Notes under the pieces: model-generated
Databases searched by the model: none
What the model was told of the DNA's origin: nothing
What the model saw: only the letters and a program-made list of their open reading frames with translations
Source of the DNA: Acidobacteriaceae bacterium
GTDB taxonomy: Bacteria > Acidobacteriota > Terriglobia > Terriglobales > Acidobacteriaceae
Reading direction: 5' to 3'
DNA length: 64,000 bases
Assembly: GCA_003170825.1 (NCBI GenBank)
Contig: PMYL01000008.1
Coordinates: forward strand, 64,909-128,908
Part shown: one piece after another, positions 60,335 through 64,000 of the stretch
Position numbering within the stretch: the first letter of the stretch is position 1
How the letters are laid out: the number at the start of each line of letters is the position of its first letter
Made by a program: the position numbers and the translations under genes

Positions 60335-60436
60335 ATGTCAGACAAAGAGAGAATGTCAGACGAGGAGAGATTGTCAGACGAGGAGATATCGTCAGACGAG
60401 GAGATATCGTCAGACGAGGAGATATCGTCAGACGAC
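60335..60436 (+). repeat. 18-bp tandem repeat TCAGACGAGGAGATATCG
   Basis: Five full units (60335, 60353, 60371, 60389, 60407) and a partial sixth. The last three full units are almost identical, the first two drift (ATGTCAGACAAAGAGAGA). Near-identity points to recent expansion. Each unit adds six residues. Confidence 0.9.
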
Positions 60437-60853
60437 TATTACCAGAATCAAGCACCAGTCTACACATTCCTGGACAGCTCGCGAGCCGACGAGTACCGCG
60501 AAATTGCCCGCATCCACCACAAGGAGGCTAAACAACTGCTTGAACACGCACACCAGGCAGAGGCCGAGGACCGGCGGGAAGAGGCCAAGTTGTTGATGGA
60601 TCTATCGATCTCGTGGGAGGCAAGGGCAGAGGAGTTCGAGAAGGCGGCCAGAGGCGAGGGCGGCGACCCGATTGTGACCGAAATACTTGAAAGCCAGGAA
60701 GAAATGATCGAAAAAACCAGTATCAAATATACCCCAGAATTTATCTCAGGAAAGGGTCTGCGCCCCGCGCGATTGCCGAAGCATATGCAACCACCCCCGC
60801 CAGGACGCATTGATCGCGCTTTGGCTAAGATATCGAACTGGTGGAGACAGTGA
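60335..60853 (+). CDS. Acidic protein with six tandem Ser-Asp-Glu-Glu repeats
   Basis: A 172-residue protein. ATG 60335 has a perfect AGGAGGA box. The first 34 residues are 18-bp-encoded repeats (M)SD(K/E)E(R/I) ... SDEEIS SDEEIS, with the start Met itself part of the unit; alternative initiation at repeats 2 or 3 is possible. The body is a helical, Glu/Ala/Arg-rich stretch (YREIARIHHKEAKQLLEHAH then AEAEDRREEAKLLMDLSISW), and the end is basic (KTSIKYTPEF... RIDRALAKISNWWRQ). No family is recognised. Strong acidic N-terminus plus amphipathic helix suggests a binding or scaffolding role. Confidence 0.7.
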   Translation: MSDKERMSDEERLSDEEISSDEEISSDEEISSDDYYQNQAPVYTFLDSSRADEYREIARIHHKEAKQLLEHAHQAEAEDRREEAKLLMDLSISWEARAEEFEKAARGEGGDPIVTEILESQEEMIEKTSIKYTPEFISGKGLRPARLPKHMQPPPPGRIDRALAKISNWWRQ

Positions 60854-60906
60854 TACGCTGGCCGCGCCCTTAGTGTCCGCCCTCGCGCTGTGTTTCAATA
60901 GAAGAG

Positions 60907-61950
60907 ATGGCGATTCCCCGGAAAAAGACGGTGCGCGGGCGGTGGATCTGGGCGAGGCGGAAGGCGCGCGAGTATGCCATGGTGGTGCGCGCGCTGGCCC
61001 ACACCAGCCACCCGGTGCTGGCGCAGATTGTGCCGGCGCGCTTCTGCAACCTCTCGTGCGCCTACTGCAACGAGTACGACAAGGTCTCCGAGCCGGTGCC
61101 GCTGGACGAGATGGTCCGGCGCATCGACCATTTGGGACGGCTGGGGACGGCGATGATCGGCATCAGTGGCGGCGAGCCGTTGACGCACCCTGACCTGGAC
61201 GAGATCATCCGGCGCATCCGGCGGACCGGAGCGATTGCCGGGGTGATTACCAACGGCTACCTGCTGAATGTTGACCGGATCGAGCGGCTGAACAAAGCCG
61301 GCCTGGACCACATGCAGATCTCCATCGATAACCTGGAGCCGGACGAAGTGTCGAAGAAGAGCCTGAAGGTGCTGGACAAAAAGCTGGTGATGCTCTCCGA
61401 GTACGCCGAGTTCCTCGTGAACATCAACTCGGTGGTGGGCGGGGGCTTCAGGGATCCCAACGACGCGCTGGTGATCGGACGGCGGGCGCTGGCGCTGGGC
61501 TTTACCTCGACGATCGGGATTATCCACGACGGCAGCGGGCAACTGAAACCGCTGAAGGAGGACGAGGCCAGGGTCTTCTTCGAGATGAGCAACTGGAGGA
61601 AGGTCAACTACTCCAAGTTTGACCACTTTCAGGAGGCGATTGCCAAGGGGCAGCCGAACGATTGGCGCTGCCGGGCCGGGTCGCGCTACCTGTATATCTG
61701 CGAGGACGGGCTGGTTCACTACTGCAGCCAGCAGCGCGGGTATCCGGGCGTGCCGCTGGCCGAGTACACCACGGCGGACGTGAAGCGGGAGTTTTTGACG
61801 GCGAAGAGTTGCGCGCCCAGTTGCACCATCGGCTGCGTGCACAAGATCAGCCACATCGACCACTGGCGGGCACCGCAGACCAAGACGGTTTCGCCGGGCG
61901 GGCAGGGGGCGGAGGCGCCGGTGCTGGTGAATATACAGACCGGTGATTGA
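60907..61950 (+). CDS. Radical SAM protein with SPASM-like C-terminus
   Basis: A 347-residue radical SAM enzyme. The [4Fe-4S] motif is ARFCNLSCAYCNEYDK (Cys47, 51 and 54), followed by IGISGGEPLTHPDLDEIIRR and MQISIDNLEPDEVSKKSLKV. The C-terminal CSQQRGYPGVPLAEYT, CAPSCTIGCVHKISHID carry extra cysteines typical of SPASM/twitch proteins. Homologous stand-alone genes are common in acidobacteria, function unknown. It is not adjacent to any peptide precursor and is thus not considered part of the RiPP cluster. ATG 60907 has AAGAG before it; ends immediately before a dispersed repeat. Confidence 0.82.
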   Translation: MAIPRKKTVRGRWIWARRKAREYAMVVRALAHTSHPVLAQIVPARFCNLSCAYCNEYDKVSEPVPLDEMVRRIDHLGRLGTAMIGISGGEPLTHPDLDEIIRRIRRTGAIAGVITNGYLLNVDRIERLNKAGLDHMQISIDNLEPDEVSKKSLKVLDKKLVMLSEYAEFLVNINSVVGGGFRDPNDALVIGRRALALGFTSTIGIIHDGSGQLKPLKEDEARVFFEMSNWRKVNYSKFDHFQEAIAKGQPNDWRCRAGSRYLYICEDGLVHYCSQQRGYPGVPLAEYTTADVKREFLTAKSCAPSCTIGCVHKISHIDHWRAPQTKTVSPGGQGAEAPVLVNIQTGD

Positions 61951-61987
61951 CCACCTGCGGTGGGGCAGACGGCGCTTACGCGCCCTG
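61951..61987 (+). repeat. Dispersed CACCTGCGGTGGGGCAG repeat after a radical SAM gene
   Basis: CCACCTGCGGTGGGGCAGAC, GGCGCTTACGCGCCCTGA: the same 37-bp element that ends queF (13862) and sits inside the CCA-enzyme gene. Here it starts on the base after the stop codon. Confidence 0.85.
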
Positions 61988-62021
61988 ACGGCGACGGAGG
62001 GAAAGTTTAGAGCGGAATGGG

Positions 62022-62052
62022 AACGGCGTCCGCCGCGGCGGACGCCGTTTTG
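62022..62052. terminator. Strong hairpin terminator between convergent genes
   Basis: AACGGCGTCCGCCGCGGCGG followed by ACGCCGTTTTG: a 13-bp perfect GC-rich stem (AACGGCGTCCGCC/GGCGGACGCCGTT) with TTTT on the plus strand and AAAA-like bases on the other. It fits a rho-independent terminator for the radical SAM gene and possibly for the facing DsbA-like gene. Confidence 0.8.
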
Positions 62053-62083
62053 CTTTGCAGGGCCGGTGGATCGTCCCTGCGGG

Positions 62084-62785
62084 CTACCTGGTGTGTGGGG
62101 GGCTTGGCTTGGTGTCTTCGATGGCCTGGTCGATCGTCTGGTAAAGCTTGCTGCGGTCTAAGACCTCTACGAAGGGCGCGCCCTTGCTGTTGGCGGTGAC
62201 CACCCAGATGGTGGGGGTGTGCACGATGCCGATGCGCTGGCCGAGTGCGAAGTCGGCCTTGACCAGGGCGGCCAACTTGTCCTGCGGATCGAGGGCGAAG
62301 GGCAGGGCGATACCGTGGCTCTGCGCGAATTTTTGAGTGAATTGGCTGAGCACGTCGGGGCTGGAGATGGTGGGTTGATTGGCGAAGACCTGGTCGCGGT
62401 ACTCGTCGCCGAGGGCTTTGCTTTTCAGGTCGAACCAGCGGGCGTTGACGGCGGCGTTCATGCTCCAGTTGTGGAAAGGGAGCGGGAAGTCGTGGCGCAC
62501 CCAGGGAATTTTGTAGGTGGCCGCGGCCTGTTTGAGCAGCGGGTTGATGTGCGCGCAGGTGGAGCACTCCATGTCTTCAAATTCGACGATGGCTACGCGA
62601 GCTCCGGCGGGGGGGCGGAGCGCGGAGGTGTCATGGACCGGGGTTCCGGCGGGCGGAGCGCCGAACTGGGCGTGGGCACGGGCGGCTGTCGCCATGAGAA
62701 GCGCGGCGGCAGCAAGACTCAGCAACAGGCTGGTGCGGTCAGGGCGAGCGGGGACGGGATGGGCAAGGCGAAAGAAGCGAAACAT
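62084..62785 (-). CDS. DsbA-like thiol-disulfide protein, copy 1 (CSTC)
   Basis: A 233-residue exported thioredoxin-fold protein. After a signal peptide (SLAAAALLMATAARAHAQ) the strand VAIVEFEDMECSTCAHINPL carries a Cys-Ser-Thr-Cys active site, followed by the DsbA-type alpha insertion (YRDQVFANQPTISSPDVLSQ) and the cis-Pro loop near HTPTIWVVTANSKG. It likely oxidises or isomerises disulfides, or reduces them, in the periplasm. It is a near-identical tandem copy of the gene 60 bp away; the active-site dipeptide differs (ST here, PD there). Confidence 0.85.
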   Translation of the reverse strand: MFRFFRLAHPVPARPDRTSLLLSLAAAALLMATAARAHAQFGAPPAGTPVHDTSALRPPAGARVAIVEFEDMECSTCAHINPLLKQAAATYKIPWVRHDFPLPFHNWSMNAAVNARWFDLKSKALGDEYRDQVFANQPTISSPDVLSQFTQKFAQSHGIALPFALDPQDKLAALVKADFALGQRIGIVHTPTIWVVTANSKGAPFVEVLDRSKLYQTIDQAIEDTKPSPPHTR

Positions 62786-62844
62786 AGCTGTTGGACGGCT
62801 CCCTATGGCTCATTGTAACGAGAGAAGATAAGAAGATTTGCGGG

Positions 62845-63543
62845 CTACTTGGTGTGCGGCGGGGCTGGCTTAGTGTCTTCGATGGCCTGGTCGATGAGCT
62901 GGTAGAGCTTGCCGCGGTCGACGACTTCGACGAAGGGAGTGCCTTTGCTGTTGGCGGTGACCACCCAGATGGTGGGGGTGTGCATGATGCCGACGCGCTG
63001 GCCGAGTGCGTAATCGTCCTTGACTTCGGCGGCGAGCTTGCCCAGCGGATCGAGGGCGAAGGGCAGGGCGATGTTGTGGCTCTGCGCGAATTTTTGAGTG
63101 AATTGGTTGAGCACGTCGGGGCTGGAGATGGAGGGTTGATTGGCGAAGACCTGGTCGCGGTACTCGTCGCCGAGGGCTTTGCTTTTCAGGTCGAACCAGC
63201 GGGCGTTGACGGCGGCGTTCATGCTCCAGCTATGGAAGGGGAGCGGGAAGTCGTGGCGCACCCAGGGAATTTTGTAGGTGGCCGCGGCCTGTTTGAGGAT
63301 CACGTTGGCGTTGGCGCAGTCGGGGCACTCCATGTCTTCAAATTCGACGATGGCTACGCGGGCTCCGGCGGGGGGGCGGAGGGCGGAGGTGTCGTGAACC
63401 TGGGTTCCGGGCGGCGGAGCGCCGAATTGGGCGTGGGCTCGGGCGGCTGTCGCCACGAGAAGCGCAGCGGCAAGGGCCAGGAACAGGCCGGTGCGGTCAG
63501 GGCGAGCGGGGACGGGATGGGCAAGGCGAAAGAAACGATGCAT
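62845..63543 (-). CDS. DsbA-like thiol-disulfide protein, copy 2 (CPDC)
   Basis: A 232-residue paralogue of the neighbouring gene with the same signal peptide, fold order and cis-Pro loop (HTPTIWVVTANSKG), but an active site Cys-Pro-Asp-Cys in VAIVEFEDMECPDCANANVI. The dipeptide between the cysteines sets redox potential in DsbA/thioredoxin proteins, so the copies may differ in direction of electron flow. ATG 63543 is supported by alignment with copy 1's start; an upstream frame to 63645 exists. High identity over the whole gene, including upstream bases, marks recent duplication. Confidence 0.85.
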   Translation of the reverse strand: MHRFFRLAHPVPARPDRTGLFLALAAALLVATAARAHAQFGAPPPGTQVHDTSALRPPAGARVAIVEFEDMECPDCANANVILKQAAATYKIPWVRHDFPLPFHSWSMNAAVNARWFDLKSKALGDEYRDQVFANQPSISSPDVLNQFTQKFAQSHNIALPFALDPLGKLAAEVKDDYALGQRVGIMHTPTIWVVTANSKGTPFVEVVDRGKLYQLIDQAIEDTKPAPPHTK

Positions 63544-63602
63544 AGCGGTTGGACGGCTCCCTATAGGCAATTGTAACGGGAGAAGCCGGAAACGTTGCGG
63601 CG

Positions 63603-63710
63603 TTAATGGCGGTCGCGGCGGCGGGCGGCAATCCATTGGCGCCATTTGTAGTCGGCGAAGAGGGAGGCGGCGACGAGGAGGATGGCGAGGATGCCGAGGA
63701 GGATCTTCAT
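63603..63710 (-). CDS. Small single-helix membrane peptide
   Basis: A 35-residue ORF encoding one hydrophobic helix (LLGILAILLVAASLFADYKW) with a basic tail (WIAARRRDRH). Start ATG 63710 has no strong ribosome-binding box. Lies upstream of the DsbA-like pair on the same strand. Such small positive-inside peptides are common and often real, but nothing else supports it. Confidence 0.4.
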   Translation of the reverse strand: MKILLGILAILLVAASLFADYKWRQWIAARRRDRH

Positions 63711-63784
63711 GGAGTGTTCAGGATCGCATGGGTTGGGGTTTTGTGGGGAGGGGAGATTTGCGGTTTTCCCAGGATTTCGGACAA

Positions 63785-63836
63785 ATAGCAAGTTAGCACC
63801 CGCTTTGCGGGGTTAGCGAGTTAGCAAGTTAGCGGG
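63785..63836. repeat. AGTTAGC repeat with hairpin
   Basis: AGCAAGTTAGCACCCGCTTT, GCGGGGTTAGCGAGTTAGC, AAGTTAGCGGG: same family as the copies after tkt and gnd, with CCCGC/GCGGG as the stem. Followed at 63870-63900 by the hairpin CCCAGGTCTCAAATCGAGAC then CTGGG, also seen at 54541. Confidence 0.8.
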
Positions 63837-63924
63837 TTCCGTGGGGATTCCGCCGGTTAAGGGTTCTTGCTTTCCCAGGTCTCAAATCGAGACCTGGGAC
63901 GAGCAGATTTGTGTGCGCGGCGGT

Positions 63925-64000
63925 TTAGCGGCCTACGACGATTACGGTGAAGGTGCCGGGGAGGATGGTTGGGCGGGGGCGCGGATTGTCGGGGGTTGGG
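63925..64000 (-). CDS. C-terminal end of an unidentified protein (partial)
   Basis: Reading the minus strand from the window edge gives RPTILPGTFTVIVVGR and a TAA stop at 63925-63927. The PGTFTV-type end is like that of secreted beta-sandwich (Ig-like) or carboxypeptidase-regulatory-like proteins, but 24 residues are too few to assign. Start lies beyond the window. Confidence 0.4.
   Translation of the reverse strand, partial: PTPDNPRPRPTILPGTFTVIVVGR

Noticed and set aside
60907..61950. Assigning the radical SAM gene at 61 kb to the RiPP system or to HpnH
   Set aside because: No precursor, PqqD or export gene is near it, and its motif context (ARFCNLSCAYCNEYDK) is unlike HpnH.
41821..63836. 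CRISPR array interpretation of the AGTTAGC repeats
   Set aside because: Units are too short, irregular, and scattered at separate loci without uniform spacers; no cas genes are present.

Overview
The window is GC-rich, densely coding bacterial DNA that most resembles an acidobacterium (Acidobacteriota, Terriglobia-like). The hopanoid (hpn) gene set, the acidobacterial style of TonB C-terminal domain and the many short intergenic repeat families point that way. No rRNA or tRNA gene was seen, so the assignment is inference.

Layout. (1) 1-9.7 kb: hopanoid/squalene cluster, with hpnA (5'-truncated), an hpnG-like nucleosidase, two Zn-dehydrogenases (one carrying an N-terminal array of 11-residue repeats), hpnC, hpnD and hpnE. 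These face a reverse-strand set of hpnJ and two half-size EamA/SMR-type membrane proteins. (2) 9.8-20.1 kb: a reverse operon of membrane-fusion protein, TPR protein and TolC; queF; an MFS carrier; a small secreted protein; a frameshifted TonB-like gene; ispG; and an ABC-2 exporter pair. (3) 20.1-33.7 kb: a lower-GC accessory island that I read as a RiPP (ribosomally made, modified peptide) system. It has a lasso-B2-like peptidase, a PqqD/B1-like recognition protein, a 59-residue precursor not previously called, an HPr-kinase-like protein and three radical SAM enzymes on the plus strand. On the minus strand are TolC lipoprotein, PF14907-type nucleotidyltransferase, membrane-fusion protein, ABC ATPase and MacB-like permease. 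No asparagine-synthetase-like lasso cyclase is present, and the probable core contains no Asp or Glu, so the product should not be an ordinary lasso peptide. (4) 33.8-34.6 kb: decayed IS3 and IS30 fragments at the island's right edge. (5) 35-46 kb: pncB, a PD-(D/E)XK-like protein, a PCMT-like methyltransferase, a frameshifted beta-helix lipoprotein, tsaD, a CCA-adding/poly(A) polymerase family enzyme, a BaiN-type flavoprotein, a secreted protein and superoxide dismutase. (6) 46-54 kb: pentose-phosphate block (tkt, rpiB, two different 6-phosphogluconate dehydrogenases, zwf) with a HAD phosphatase. (7) 54-64 kb: a lower-GC two-gene pair of unknown function, RNase HI, a repeat array, sigma factor / anti-sigma / PDZ genes, an acidic-repeat protein, a radical SAM protein, and tandemly duplicated DsbA-like proteins.

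Throughout the core, several families of short palindromic or tandem repeats lie just after stop codons. At four places repeat copies lie in frame inside coding sequences (queF, the CCA enzyme, tsaD and the PD-(D/E)XK-like gene).
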